A DNA stretch of 64,000 bases from Rhodobacteraceae bacterium bin131. GTDB lineage: Bacteria; Pseudomonadota; Alphaproteobacteria; Rhodobacterales; Rhodobacteraceae. The notes beneath the pieces were generated by a model. That model made no database searches and was not told where the DNA came from. It saw nothing but the letters and a program-made list of their open reading frames with translations. The position numbers and the translations under genes were made by a program. Position 1 is the first letter of the stretch. The number at the start of each line of letters is the position of its first letter. The DNA is taken from assembly GCA_002239085.1 (NCBI GenBank), contig MPNP01000004.1, positions 31,428 through 95,427 on the forward strand. The letters are read 5' to 3'. This document shows, piece after piece, positions 18,578 through 28,428 of the stretch.

Positions 18578-19555
18578 TTAGTTACTATTATATCCCCAAG
18601 TTGGACCAGCTGGATCGTTGGTCCCCTTGACTCTGAATAGACTAGCTTCACCCGAAACTGAAGGCTCAACTTGATATTGTGAGTGTGGCGACACTAAAGC
18701 AACATCCCCCGGTGAGAGAATTTGGTTTTCGTTTCCACACGTCACACGCCAGTGACCCTCAGTCGTGATAAAAACTTCACTGTGAAGATTATTATACTGC
18801 TTAACTTGTGTAAAGTGGGTAAAAAAATCAACTTCAAATCCCGGCTTATCTTTCAGCATACCATTGACCCCAATGACTTTGGATGGGAATGGATTTGATA
18901 AAGCAACCATATCCCAATAGCGAGCGACATAATACGGAACAACTTGTGCCGCTGACGGTTCACCAAATTGGGCAAGTTCGTGGTTTGAAAGAGGAGACAT
19001 AGGGGCAATTCCTTCAGGAAGGCTTTCCCCTTTTTGGGTATCGTATAATTTCCCAGTTTCAGCAAGAATGAGGCCATGCTTGCGTGCTTCTTCAACGACT
19101 TGAGGAGCCCAAACCACACCTCCACCAGAGTCATCACCACCGAGAATGGCCATCAACATGCCATATGATTGCCCGATGTTTTCAAAACCTCTGAAAATAC
19201 CTGTTGGAATATTAAAAATATCTCCTTCCTCCAGGACAACTTCTCCAGCCAGACCATAGCGGCCCCAAAAAAACCTCCAGCGACCCTTCAATACAATAAA
19301 TACCTCGGCTGTATGATGCGAGTGTAAGGAGTTTCGACATTGCGGTGGTTGTCCAGCTGCACCTATGTTAAACCCGGGCGTTTCAACGATATGTACATGT
19401 TGATCAGAACTTTCCGAAACACCACTACCAATGATAGTAAAATTCTCTTTTTTGTCAGAACCCGGTGTATGGGTATCAATAAATGCTGTCTTGCACGGGA
19501 TAAACTCGCCATGGCGAACAAGCTGAATTTTTTTACCTGAACTCAAGGGTGTCAT
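18578..19555 (-). CDS. Double-cupin protein
   Basis: A 325-aa bicupin. The first cupin (about 75-150) has HSHHTAEVFIVLKGRWRFFWG and a DIFNIPTGIFRGFEN second motif. The second (about 245-310) has NLHSEVFITTEGHWRVTCG and SPGDVALVSPHSQYQV. The His/Glu pattern of the first cupin is compatible with a metal site. Such proteins are dioxygenases, isomerases or binding proteins; the reaction is not evident. It sits between the SnoaL-like and MetE-like genes in the same operon. Confidence 0.8.
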   Translation of the reverse strand: MTPLSSGKKIQLVRHGEFIPCKTAFIDTHTPGSDKKENFTIIGSGVSESSDQHVHIVETPGFNIGAAGQPPQCRNSLHSHHTAEVFIVLKGRWRFFWGRYGLAGEVVLEEGDIFNIPTGIFRGFENIGQSYGMLMAILGGDDSGGGVVWAPQVVEEARKHGLILAETGKLYDTQKGESLPEGIAPMSPLSNHELAQFGEPSAAQVVPYYVARYWDMVALSNPFPSKVIGVNGMLKDKPGFEVDFFTHFTQVKQYNNLHSEVFITTEGHWRVTCGNENQILSPGDVALVSPHSQYQVEPSVSGEASLFRVKGTNDPAGPTWGYNSN

Positions 19556-19585
19556 AGTGAAATCAGATTAATTTATTGTGGTGTT

Positions 19586-20584
19586 TTATTCATCATCTAG
19601 GGGTAAATTTGTTCCAAAGTACATTCCTTCATCTTCGCGATGAATTTGACTCCAAATAGAGACATGATCAATTAAGATAAACTCTCGAATAATTCCATTA
19701 GGCCCATATTCGGCATGCGAAATTCCCATGATGTCAACAAAATGCCCTGATGGACGGCCAAACATTCCATAACCAGAATGATCACCGGTTAATCGCCATC
19801 GCACTGCGGCTTTTGCCGGATGGTTTTGCCCTGATTGACCAATCTGGTGCTCGATTCGAAATTCAGAATCAGGAAACGAAGCACAAAAGGAAATCCAGAA
19901 CTGTTCGGCTTCATCAATCCCATAAACAGTTTTCCCCTCGCTTAATTCCAGTTGACACGCGCGACTATAATTCTTGTAAACGGATGAAACTTCACCACGC
20001 ATCATGGTGTTGAGATGTTCAACATACAAGCGACTTGTTTCGGTTTCAACACCCTTACCATGATAGGGTCCTTCTATATTGAGGCCTAATGGGTCAGTTC
20101 CTTCAATCGGGTCAAGTAAATACTTGTGATTGCCATAATTAATTCCCAGTTGTTTGAAAATTGCACCTTGATCTTGTACCAACCATTCATCGTTAATTAC
20201 CCAACCATATTGATCGTCTTTAACGGCATGACAGTCTGCAATGACCCGGTAAATTATTTCTTTATTAGTCGGTTGACCATACTTTCCTTGACCTCGGTGA
20301 GTCGCTTTCGATAAAATTCTATGCGACGAATACCAACTGTTTTCACCCGTCTGAGCCCAAATCACATCCTCACCCAAGAGAACTCGGTCGGGAAACTCAG
20401 CAAGCGTTTCACCCGTTGCCTGAATAACTGATTTATTGCCAACAGCAATCCCATCAGGTGCTCTGACCTTTACATCATCATGATAATAGCGTCTTATTTT
20501 GTTGATTCCTTTTTCTTCCCAAATTTCAAAGGTAATTCCGAGAATAAATTCTGGAAATGATGCGTACTGTGAACTATTAGACAT
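19586..20584 (-). CDS. SnoaL-like / NTF2-fold protein, two domains
   Basis: A 332-aa protein with two SnoaL-like cone-shaped domains: the first around 10-140 (GITFEIWEEKGINKIRRYYHDDVKVRAPDG) and the second around 195-320 (FWISFCASFPDSEFRIEHQIG, HGMF-like GDHSGYGMFGRPSGHFVDI). Family members are polyketide cyclases, isomerases or small-molecule-binding proteins; no catalytic assignment is possible. Its start overlaps the 3' end of the LacI gene by 8 bp, so the two are translationally linked. Confidence 0.75.
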   Translation of the reverse strand: MSNSSQYASFPEFILGITFEIWEEKGINKIRRYYHDDVKVRAPDGIAVGNKSVIQATGETLAEFPDRVLLGEDVIWAQTGENSWYSSHRILSKATHRGQGKYGQPTNKEIIYRVIADCHAVKDDQYGWVINDEWLVQDQGAIFKQLGINYGNHKYLLDPIEGTDPLGLNIEGPYHGKGVETETSRLYVEHLNTMMRGEVSSVYKNYSRACQLELSEGKTVYGIDEAEQFWISFCASFPDSEFRIEHQIGQSGQNHPAKAAVRWRLTGDHSGYGMFGRPSGHFVDIMGISHAEYGPNGIIREFILIDHVSIWSQIHREDEGMYFGTNLPLDDE

Positions 20585-21596
20585 TAATTTTCCTTTTTCT
20601 TGTTGACTTACGAACGATTAGGTTTCCGTTTATTTTAACTTGGACGGGACTCGCTTTAGGATTATCGACCAACTTGATCATTTGTTTAACGGTGGCATTG
20701 ACCATTTCGTTCAGAGGTTGACTGATTGTTGATAAGTTGTAACTTCCCCAATCAGCCAACGGTACATTATCATATCCAATAACTGACACATCTTCGGGTA
20801 TCTTCAACCTCAATTCTTCTCGAATGACATCCATAACGGCAAAAGCCATATGGTCATTCCCTACAAAAATTGCATCAGGGGGAGGCGAAAATTCAGTGAA
20901 TAAATGTCGTGTTGCTTGCATGGCAACCTCTCGTTTATACATCCCATCTATCACTCCTGCAGGAACTAAACCATTTCTCTTCATAGTCAATTCAAACCCC
21001 CTGGCTCGGTCTAGACCAGTGGATGATCCCTGCCATCCTGTAATGTGTGCAATGCGTTTGTGACCAAGGTCAATCAAATATTGGGTGGCTTGTTTTGCCC
21101 CGAGAAAGTTATTTGATGTCACCGACGAAATTGAGCTATTGTTTTGATGACGGTTAAAAAGAATAATAGGCAAATTTAAGCTTTTACACCGCCCAACCAA
21201 ACTGTTAGACACTGCGACAGAAGCTGCTATGATACAATCCACTTGGTAGTCAATCAGCTCATTAACAACTTTCTGTGCTTCCTTATCGGTAGCGTTTGGT
21301 GTCAAAAAAATCAGGATATGATAATCTTCCTGCTTGAGGGCTTTTGACAACACCTGAACGGCACTTGAATAAAATTGGTTATCAAGATAGGCAACTACCA
21401 AAGCGATTATTTTTGATTTGCCTGTAATTAAAGACCGTGCAATTGCATTGGGTCGATAATTCAACTCGTTGGCGGCTTTTAAGACCAGACGTGAAGTTTT
21501 TGGTGATACTGAGGCTCCCTTTGTGAATGTTCGACTCACAGCCGACTGGCTAACTCCTGCCCGCAAGGCAACATCAATAGACGTTGTACGACTCAT
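20577..21596 (-). CDS. LacI-family transcriptional regulator
   Basis: A 339-aa regulator with an N-terminal LacI helix-turn-helix (SIDVALRAGVSQSAVSRTFT, about 6-25), the hinge helix region NYRPNAIARSL, and a periplasmic-binding-protein-like sensor domain (AYLDNQFYSSAVQVL onward, VFVGNDHMAFAVMDVI, SVIGYDNVPLADW). It lies in the middle of the catabolic operon and probably represses it, releasing on binding the imported substrate or an intermediate. The dyad at 28429-28450 is the likely operator. Confidence 0.93.
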   Translation of the reverse strand: MSRTTSIDVALRAGVSQSAVSRTFTKGASVSPKTSRLVLKAANELNYRPNAIARSLITGKSKIIALVVAYLDNQFYSSAVQVLSKALKQEDYHILIFLTPNATDKEAQKVVNELIDYQVDCIIAASVAVSNSLVGRCKSLNLPIILFNRHQNNSSISSVTSNNFLGAKQATQYLIDLGHKRIAHITGWQGSSTGLDRARGFELTMKRNGLVPAGVIDGMYKREVAMQATRHLFTEFSPPPDAIFVGNDHMAFAVMDVIREELRLKIPEDVSVIGYDNVPLADWGSYNLSTISQPLNEMVNATVKQMIKLVDNPKASPVQVKINGNLIVRKSTRKRKINV

Positions 21597-21622
21597 AATT
21601 AAGCTTTAACTAATTCCACGGA

Positions 21623-22387
21623 CTAACCTGCAGTCCAACCGCCGTCAACAGAGATGTGCGTACCAGTAACCATTCTTGATGCATCAGAGGCTAGATAGAC
21701 AACGGCACCCATAATATCCTCTATTTGGCCTAATCGACCAAGTTTTATATTCGACATGATCCACGCCAACTTTTCGGAATCCTTGAGAACTTCAGCCGTG
21801 AGTTTTGTTGCAATAAATGTAGGACAAATTGAGTTTACCCTAATATGCATTGGCGCCCATTCAATCGCCATCGCTTTAACCATTCCCTCAACGGCATGTT
21901 TTGAAGCACAATAAACAGTTCGCTCAATACCGCCAACCAAACCCATTTGGCTGGAGATTTGAATGATTGAACCCCGGCCTAAATCTGACATCCTACGGGC
22001 AGCTTCCAAGGCCACAAAATAAGCACCTTTAGTGTTTAATTCCATGACGGTATCATAGTCTGTTTCGCTGGTGTCAAAAGCGGGCTTATTCCGAGCAGCT
22101 CCTGAAGAATTAACAACGATATCAAAGGGATCATGATTCCTAAAAAACGTCTCGACACTCGGTATGTGCGTTATATCAATTTGAAACCCTTCTATGCTTA
22201 TCCCAATTTGAGTGAGAGCTTCAATCGTAGCGTTAATCGTGGCTATGTTTCTTGAGGCGACGCTCACTTGTGCTCCTGCACGAGCAAGGGCAATAGTACA
22301 GGCCAACCCCAAACCAGTGGCACCACCGGTGACTAAGGCTCTTTGTTTCGTGAGACGAAATGAGGGAGGCTCAGGTAAATTAACCAA
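21623..22387 (-). CDS. Short-chain dehydrogenase/reductase
   Basis: A 254-aa classical SDR with TGGATGLG (20-27) for NAD(P) binding, NSSGA for the NAG-like motif, catalytic Ser near 145 and Tyr159-x3-Lys163 (YCASK). It resembles gluconate 5-dehydrogenase/3-oxoacyl reductase-like sugar or polyol dehydrogenases. The gene starts 1 bp after the stop of the HisD-like gene. It probably oxidises a hydroxyl of the imported compound in the same pathway. Confidence 0.9.
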   Translation of the reverse strand: MVNLPEPPSFRLTKQRALVTGGATGLGLACTIALARAGAQVSVASRNIATINATIEALTQIGISIEGFQIDITHIPSVETFFRNHDPFDIVVNSSGAARNKPAFDTSETDYDTVMELNTKGAYFVALEAARRMSDLGRGSIIQISSQMGLVGGIERTVYCASKHAVEGMVKAMAIEWAPMHIRVNSICPTFIATKLTAEVLKDSEKLAWIMSNIKLGRLGQIEDIMGAVVYLASDASRMVTGTHISVDGGWTAG

Positions 22388-22388
22388 G

Positions 22389-23726
22389 TTAAAATATCTC
22401 CTTTATATGTTTATGGGGAATAACTGTTTCTCCATAAGGAACATTAATTCCGCCATACCGCCTTAATCGAATATTAGCCTGTTCGGCATGACCAACAAAC
22501 CCTTCTAATAAACTTAGCCTAGCACAATATTGGCCAATGAAAGTGGCGGCCTCATCGCTAGTAACCTTTTGATAACTATGGGTTTTGAGGAATTTTCCAA
22601 CCCAAAGTCCACCAGTATAACGTCCAGCACCTTTAGTTGGCAAGGTATGATTTGTCCCAATAACCTTGTCGCCATTGGCAACATTCGTGCGCGGGCCAAG
22701 GAATAATGCCCCGTATGAAGTCATATGGTCTAAAAACCAATCGTCTCTGTCAGTCATAACTTGTACGTGTTCGGATGCGATCTCATTGGCGACTACAAGC
22801 ATTTCATCATAGGTGTTACAAACGATGATTTCGCCGTAATCATTCCAACTTTTTGAAGCAAAGTGTGCCGTTGGTAGTAAGGTTAATAGTCTCTCTATTT
22901 CTTGCATTGTTTGTTGTGCGAGTTTGGTACTATTGGTTACCAATACAGCGGGGGAGTTGACCCCATGCTCTGCCTGACCAAGCAAATCTGTCGCACATAA
23001 TTCGGCATCAACAGTTTCATCGGCGATCACCATCGTTTCTGTAGGGCCGGCAAACAAATCAATGCCGACGTCACCAAATACTTGGCGCTTTGCCTCAGCA
23101 ACAAAAGCATTGCCGGGTCCAACGATCATGTCAACCTTAGTAAAGCTCTCGGTTCCGTAAGCAAGCATTCCGATCGCCTGGATTCCCCCAACGATGTAAA
23201 TTTCATCACCTCCCCCGAAGTGGATTGCGGCAATCACTGCGGGGTTTAGTTTTCCTTGAATAGGTGGTGTTGTAACGGCAATTCTTGGGACCTGAGCAAC
23301 TTTGGCCGTAACAACCGACATGTGAGCCGATGCTACCATTGGGTATTTGCCCCCGGGCACATAACACCCAACAGACTGAATGGGGATATTTTTATGCCCC
23401 AAAATGACCCCCTTAATGGGCTCAACCTCAAGATCAACCATTGAATCTCTTTGTGCTTGAGCAAAGTCACGAATTTGCTTCTGGGCAAACTTGATATCAT
23501 CAATAGCTTGCGAAGAAAGCTGATTGATCAACGACTGAATATCACCGTCCCTAAGCCGAAAAGATTTGGGTTCATAATGATCAAGGTCTTTTGAGTATTG
23601 TCTAATCGCCGAATCACCGTTTAGCTTTATTTCTTCAAGCATAGTGGTGACCAGTTGCGAGACCCGTCTATCTTCACTGGATTTCTGCAGGTTTGTTTTC
23701 CCTCGTTTTAAGTATTCAATTCCCAC
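22389..23726 (-). CDS. Histidinol-dehydrogenase-family alcohol dehydrogenase (HpsN-like)
   Basis: A 445-aa NAD-dependent dehydrogenase of the HisD fold. The zinc ligands are conserved: Gln251 and His254 (GQAEHG), Asp353 and His413; the Glu319-His320 proton-relay pair (ASEHVQV) is also present. It resembles the catabolic branch that includes sulfopropanediol 3-dehydrogenase (HpsN) of marine roseobacters more than biosynthetic HisD, and no other his gene is nearby. The first enzyme gene of the operon after the ABC importer, it should perform a four-electron oxidation of a primary alcohol to an acid. The substrate could be a sulfonate, but no SuyAB or other sulfonatase is present, so this is open. 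Confidence 0.85.
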   Translation of the reverse strand: MGIEYLKRGKTNLQKSSEDRRVSQLVTTMLEEIKLNGDSAIRQYSKDLDHYEPKSFRLRDGDIQSLINQLSSQAIDDIKFAQKQIRDFAQAQRDSMVDLEVEPIKGVILGHKNIPIQSVGCYVPGGKYPMVASAHMSVVTAKVAQVPRIAVTTPPIQGKLNPAVIAAIHFGGGDEIYIVGGIQAIGMLAYGTESFTKVDMIVGPGNAFVAEAKRQVFGDVGIDLFAGPTETMVIADETVDAELCATDLLGQAEHGVNSPAVLVTNSTKLAQQTMQEIERLLTLLPTAHFASKSWNDYGEIIVCNTYDEMLVVANEIASEHVQVMTDRDDWFLDHMTSYGALFLGPRTNVANGDKVIGTNHTLPTKGAGRYTGGLWVGKFLKTHSYQKVTSDEAATFIGQYCARLSLLEGFVGHAEQANIRLRRYGGINVPYGETVIPHKHIKEIF

Positions 23727-23820
23727 AATTCAATTCCTCCCGTTAATTGTGTAATTTTGCTACCCCTCACGAGGCACATCCTTGGCAATCATTGAGCGGT
23801 TGCCTCTTGCATCGCTTGCA

Positions 23821-24978
23821 TTACCCTTTCACTGCACCAGTTGTCAGTCCACTGATAAGATGTCGCTGGAAAATCATAACTAACATAAACAGTGGAGCCG
23901 TAATCGAAACGGCCGCAGCCACAGCCTCTACCTGATCAGTCGTGGTCGTTTCCCGATTGAAATAACTTGTGATAGCTGGAACCATGGTCTGATTTTGGCT
24001 ATCAAGTAAGAGAGAGGTAACTAAATAATCGTTATATGCAAGTAAGAAACTAAATAAACCTGTCGTAATTACACCGGGCCACATTACTGGCATAATAACC
24101 CACCAAAAGGCTTTGAGATGTGTACACCCATCGACACGTGCTGCTTCATCAAGCTCTGATGGAATATTTTGAAAAAATGCCCGCAGCATCCAAATGGTAA
24201 ATGGTTGATTGATTGATACTAATACGGCAATGACTGCGAGAGGTTGACCGTAAAGAGTCGGTGCACTCTGGCCGAGTAAAGGTTCTAATATTTCTGCCGA
24301 GTTAATAAACACGGGCATGTAGCCAGAAACCAAAACAGAGTGGGGCAGGGCACGAAAAATTAAAGCCGCAATTAAAATCCAAAAAGCTAAGTTTGATCCC
24401 GAACGGGCTAATGCATAGCCGGCCAGAGTTCCTACGGTAAGCGAAATGACAACAACACCTGAGGTCACAATAAGGGAATTATTGAAGTTGCGATAAAACG
24501 CATTCTCAATCCAGACGGAATAGTAATGTTCCATGGTAAACCCGATGAGCGGTTTACCAAAAACGCCAGCCTTTTGATTAACGAACTGTAAAACGTTTAT
24601 CAGGACTATCCCCAATATTACGATGCACGTCAATACGACAATGAAATTCCCAATAGCATAAAATAGATTCTCCCCACTAAAAGGTGAGTTGACTTTTGCT
24701 ATGTGCCGAATTTTTTTGAATGAAAATCTTGCAATAGCATAGATGAAAACACCTCCACAAACGAGGTCGATAATTGACAACCCTTTACCACTTGCTCGAG
24801 TTTCAGGACCAAAAATTACACTGAAGGGATTTGAAGAAAATGAGTCAATGGGCTCTTTGAAACTCATGACCGCTATCCAGAAGATTGGAAAGGCAGCAAT
24901 AACGCACCAGCAGGTGATAAAACTGATCACTCCCACTTTTAATATGAAAGGCAATTCCAGGGCTTTTGGGGCGGCCAT
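23821..24978 (-). CDS. ABC importer permease (MalG type)
   Basis: A 385-aa inner-membrane subunit with six or seven helices. It is longer than the usual roughly 280 because of a hydrophobic insert at about 55-130 (YAIARFSFKKIRHI and following helix). The EAA loop is around SELDEAARVDGCTHLKAFWWVIMPV. Its ATG overlaps the partner permease stop by 1 bp. Part of the CUT1 importer of the catabolic operon. Confidence 0.9.
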   Translation of the reverse strand: MAAPKALELPFILKVGVISFITCWCVIAAFPIFWIAVMSFKEPIDSFSSNPFSVIFGPETRASGKGLSIIDLVCGGVFIYAIARFSFKKIRHIAKVNSPFSGENLFYAIGNFIVVLTCIVILGIVLINVLQFVNQKAGVFGKPLIGFTMEHYYSVWIENAFYRNFNNSLIVTSGVVVISLTVGTLAGYALARSGSNLAFWILIAALIFRALPHSVLVSGYMPVFINSAEILEPLLGQSAPTLYGQPLAVIAVLVSINQPFTIWMLRAFFQNIPSELDEAARVDGCTHLKAFWWVIMPVMWPGVITTGLFSFLLAYNDYLVTSLLLDSQNQTMVPAITSYFNRETTTTDQVEAVAAAVSITAPLFMLVMIFQRHLISGLTTGAVKG

Positions 24979-25994
24979 TATAACACTCTTGCCTTATGAT
25001 CTCGCCAAGTCTTATGAAGAAGCGGGGCTAAGATGATAACAATACCCACCATTGTCAGCATTGAGTTCGCTGAAGCACGTTCTACCGAACGTGTTCCGGA
25101 TTGATCAAGCGTAAGAAAATCGTAAGTCAGCCATTGGAGTGAGATGACATGCGACTGTGATGAAAAACCAACGATTTCCTCAAACACCCGATAACTATCC
25201 ATGAGATGGATAAGTGAAATAAATACGATGAGTGGCATCAAATGGGGAATGATAACATAACGGAGCCGTTCAAAACGATTTGCCCCATCAATAATGGCAC
25301 TCTCAAGTGTATCTTTGTTAAGGGTCTGCAAGCCTGCATAAAATACGACAAAGGCAAATGGGGCAACGTGCCAAACGCGATAAAACATCATCATTAATTC
25401 TAATGTCCATGCTTGAGCGAACATGGCAATATCGCGATCTAACCACCATTCCAACAAGGCCGTGAGGATCCCATCGCCAATAAACAACCATTTAATTGAT
25501 AAAGCTCCAATAACTGGGGTGATGATAAACGGGAGAAGAGAAACAAAAATGATTTGCCCTTTAATTGATTTAGCTAGATTGTTGACTGCAAGAGCGAGCA
25601 GCATCCCCAAACCAACGGCAAGTGGTAATGTAAATAGTGTAAATACAAGGGTAAATCTTAAGGCCTTCCAAAAGTCAATAGCCATTAATGACGACCAACT
25701 GAAATCTTGAAATGCCTCATTCAGCTTCAAGATACTTTTATAAGTGTCCCATCCCACGAATTTGGTCTGAGTTATGACTTTTCCATCCGCATCCTTGACC
25801 GGTTCAGCAACCAGTTCAATAACGCAATTTATAGTGCCAAATCCAGGCGTACATGTTTCGACTTCAACATTTTCATAAATTGTTGAAGTGGTAAAAAAGC
25901 TTTGTGTAAATACGCTGACGAGGGGGAAGGCGATAAACACCACCATCAACAGCATTGATGGGGCGATAAAGCCCAAAAACACCCTAAATTTCAC
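24978..25994 (-). CDS. ABC importer permease (MalF type)
   Basis: A 338-aa inner-membrane subunit. After helix 1 there is a periplasmic loop of about 60 residues (STIYENVEVETCTPGFGT), then about five helices and an EAA loop (LESAIIDGANRFERLRYVIIPH). Pairs with the 23821-24978 product. It follows the binding-protein gene with a stem-loop in between. Confidence 0.9.
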   Translation of the reverse strand: MKFRVFLGFIAPSMLLMVVFIAFPLVSVFTQSFFTTSTIYENVEVETCTPGFGTINCVIELVAEPVKDADGKVITQTKFVGWDTYKSILKLNEAFQDFSWSSLMAIDFWKALRFTLVFTLFTLPLAVGLGMLLALAVNNLAKSIKGQIIFVSLLPFIITPVIGALSIKWLFIGDGILTALLEWWLDRDIAMFAQAWTLELMMMFYRVWHVAPFAFVVFYAGLQTLNKDTLESAIIDGANRFERLRYVIIPHLMPLIVFISLIHLMDSYRVFEEIVGFSSQSHVISLQWLTYDFLTLDQSGTRSVERASANSMLTMVGIVIILAPLLHKTWRDHKARVL

Positions 25995-26020
25995 CCTTTT
26001 TGTCCTGATCTATTATTTCC

Positions 26021-26039
26021 GGAGGTCAGTCAGACCTCC
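26021..26039 (-). promoter_or_regulatory. Stem-loop between binding-protein and permease genes
   Basis: Inverted repeat GGAGGTC (26021-26027) and GACCTCC (26033-26039) with a 5-nt loop, located just after the binding-protein stop. No T-run follows on the minus strand, so it probably stabilises the binding-protein mRNA rather than ending transcription. Confidence 0.65.
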
Positions 26040-26055
26040 AGAAACATAGTGTTGA

Positions 26056-27264
26056 TTATTGGACCAAGCCTTCTTCGCGGGCGGCAACAAGATATTCTGC
26101 TTCAATGTCGGCGAGAGTTGCTGCCGCATCTTTTTCACCGGTAATAAAGGCCGCCAGCCCATTGCCAAGAGCGCCAAGCATGATCCCCGTTGGAACGCTA
26201 GCGGGATAAGGTAACGCGCCATTAGCTGCTGTGTTGGCTGCCCCCATGGAGTAGCGGTCGGCGACATATCCATCGATTAACCAAATGGCATCAGAATTAT
26301 TTGCTTGAACCATTTCGGTATCAATTCCTTCCATCGCCACTTGGAACGCTGCTTCTGCTTCAGCATCGGATATATTTTTGGCTATTACTATCCCATCCCA
26401 CCATAATGACGATGATGGTCGGACTGAGCCACTTGCCGCAGAGGCCATTATCACTTTCCCAACAACGGTGCTTTCATCAGGATTATCCATTGCCCCCGCT
26501 CGTGAGGCCCAGAGATTAGCCATTGCAATTTTTCCCTGTTGAAACTGCTGTTGAACATAGGTCGAATCAGAAGTTAGGATTTCTGGATCCATATATTCTT
26601 TCAGTTTTGCCATGAGCTCTAAAACCGCAATTCCAGTTGAATTATTGATGGCCGGCGTATTATCAGCATTGATAAGAGTCCCCCCTTCACCAAGGAAATA
26701 ATCAATAAATGACAAACCAATATCAAAGCCCGGTTTCCAAGTGGCTCCCAATGGATAATCAACAAGTCCAGATTGTTGAATAGCTTCAGCTGCAGCGAGC
26801 ACATCATCATAGGTTGCAGGTTCGGAAATTCCAAGACCATCAAGAATGTCTTTGCGATACATTAGGTGCTTTGCATTAACCATCATGGCTATAGCCATGA
26901 CTTTGCCGTCCTTTTTGATTAATTGTGCTTCGGAAAGCTGCGAACCGTATTGTTTGACCAAGTCATCCAGGGGTCTGATGAGTCCATTATTCAACAATGG
27001 AACCAATGAAGATCCTGCAACTCCGCCAATGTGGTATAACGATGGATTTGCTGAAAATGCTTCAACATGTTTTTGGTTAAACTCTTGATCAAGCACTGCT
27101 TGAAAATTGCCACATTCAGCCATGGCATTAGTCACTGATTTCCACGCTTGAAAGGCCGCCGAAAACGACTTGATTTCTGTTTGATTATCGTAGGCACAAG
27201 CTGCCCACAAGGATGTCGGCATCAACCATATCGATACCACTAATCCGATCACAATTTTTTTCAT
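26056..27264 (-). CDS. ABC importer substrate-binding protein (family 1)
   Basis: A roughly 402-aa periplasmic receptor. The ATG at 27264 (MKKIVIG) is preferred because GGAGGA lies 6 bases upstream and it begins a clean Sec signal peptide (cleavage after SLWA); the longer frame to 27291 adds nine residues without a leader. The body has family 1 features such as DDVLAAAEAIQQSGLVDYPLGATWKPG. Ligand unknown. It is the second gene of the catabolic operon. Confidence 0.9.
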   Translation of the reverse strand: MKKIVIGLVVSIWLMPTSLWAACAYDNQTEIKSFSAAFQAWKSVTNAMAECGNFQAVLDQEFNQKHVEAFSANPSLYHIGGVAGSSLVPLLNNGLIRPLDDLVKQYGSQLSEAQLIKKDGKVMAIAMMVNAKHLMYRKDILDGLGISEPATYDDVLAAAEAIQQSGLVDYPLGATWKPGFDIGLSFIDYFLGEGGTLINADNTPAINNSTGIAVLELMAKLKEYMDPEILTSDSTYVQQQFQQGKIAMANLWASRAGAMDNPDESTVVGKVIMASAASGSVRPSSSLWWDGIVIAKNISDAEAEAAFQVAMEGIDTEMVQANNSDAIWLIDGYVADRYSMGAANTAANGALPYPASVPTGIMLGALGNGLAAFITGEKDAAATLADIEAEYLVAAREEGLVQ

Positions 27265-27307
27265 AATACTCCTCCGTGTTGTCTCATCCATTCAGGTGAG
27301 ATTGTTG

Positions 27308-27323
27308 ATGACCATGTGGTCAT
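27308..27323. repeat. 16-bp palindrome upstream of binding-protein gene
   Basis: ATGACCA-TG-TGGTCAT is a perfect palindrome in the 70-bp gap between the ATPase stop and the binding-protein start. The 2-nt centre makes an RNA hairpin weak, so a protein-binding site or a processing site is more likely. Confidence 0.4.
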
Positions 27324-27334
27324 TAATCTAGTCG

Positions 27335-28387
27335 CTAAGCACTAGACATTAAATTCCCAGTTGTTTGATCAAACAATTGGCAAATATGTGGTGGTACGGC
27401 AATGGATATAGTATCCCCTATTGCCGTTCGAAAATCTTTGTTGGCCTTCACAGATATCAAAGCATCACCGATAAGTACGGTCGTCAAAGTTGCATCACCG
27501 AGAAGTTCGACTGAATAGGCTGGAGCACAAATCTCACCGGGTCCATCAACAATTGTCGCGTCTTCGGCGCGAAAACCCAGAACGACATCGCCATCGGGAA
27601 AATTCATATCTGGAATATTGACTCCTTCAGCTTGAAATATTTGGTCGGTAATTTTTCCTTTGACAAGATTCATGGCCGGTGAGCCAATAAATCCGGCAAC
27701 AAACGTATTTGCTGGATGATCATAAATTTCCGCTGGAGTTCCCACTTGTTGGATCACCCCCTGGTTCATGACCACGACACGGTCTGCAAGGGTCATTGCT
27801 TCCACCTGATCATGGGTTACATAAACGGTAGTTACTTGCAGTTCATAGCTGAGATTTTTGATTTGAGCGCGGGTTGAAACACGAAGTTTAGCATCCAGGT
27901 TCGACAGTGGTTCATCCATTAAAAATACATTCGGTTCCCGAACAATTGCCCGAGCTAATGCGACCCGCTGTCTTTGTCCTCCCGATAGCTCAGCGGGTTT
28001 ACGGTGCATAAACTCCTGCAATTCTACCATTGCAGCCGCATGATTAACGCGGTCAGCATGCGATTTAGGATCGACCTTTCGCACTTTGAGCGGGAACCGA
28101 ATGTTCTCGTATACATTCATATTTGGATATAAGCCATAGGACTGAAACACCATGGCTACATCGCGATCCTTCGGATCAAGATCATTTACGATGGTATCAT
28201 CAATAACAATTTCTCCCTCAGTTACCTCCTCCAATCCTGCGATCATTCGCATAGTAGTGGTTTTCCCACATCCTGAGGGTCCCAGCAACACCAAAAATTC
28301 GCGATCGGGAATTGTTAAATTGAAATTAGCAACACCGACAAAATTCCCCCATTTTTTAGTTACATTTCGGAGTTCAATTGATGCCAT
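27335..28387 (-). CDS. ABC importer ATPase (CUT1, MalK/UgpC type)
   Basis: About 350 aa. Walker A is GPSGCGKTT, the signature LSGGQRQR, Walker B FLMDEPLSNLD, and the switch VTHDQVEA; a C-terminal TOBE domain has FRAEDATIV. I prefer the ATG at 28387 (MASIEL); a GTG at 28393 would add two residues. It is the promoter-proximal gene of the catabolic operon and supplies energy for both permeases. Confidence 0.9.
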   Translation of the reverse strand: MASIELRNVTKKWGNFVGVANFNLTIPDREFLVLLGPSGCGKTTTMRMIAGLEEVTEGEIVIDDTIVNDLDPKDRDVAMVFQSYGLYPNMNVYENIRFPLKVRKVDPKSHADRVNHAAAMVELQEFMHRKPAELSGGQRQRVALARAIVREPNVFLMDEPLSNLDAKLRVSTRAQIKNLSYELQVTTVYVTHDQVEAMTLADRVVVMNQGVIQQVGTPAEIYDHPANTFVAGFIGSPAMNLVKGKITDQIFQAEGVNIPDMNFPDGDVVLGFRAEDATIVDGPGEICAPAYSVELLGDATLTTVLIGDALISVKANKDFRTAIGDTISIAVPPHICQLFDQTTGNLMSSA

Positions 28388-28428
28388 TGCCACACCACAA
28401 AAAGACCATTCGATTATTCAAAAATGAA

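Noticed and set aside
22389..23726. Biosynthetic histidinol dehydrogenase (hisD)
   Set aside because: The fold and zinc ligands fit, but the gene lies in an importer/SDR/LacI operon without other his genes and resembles the HpsN-like catabolic branch.
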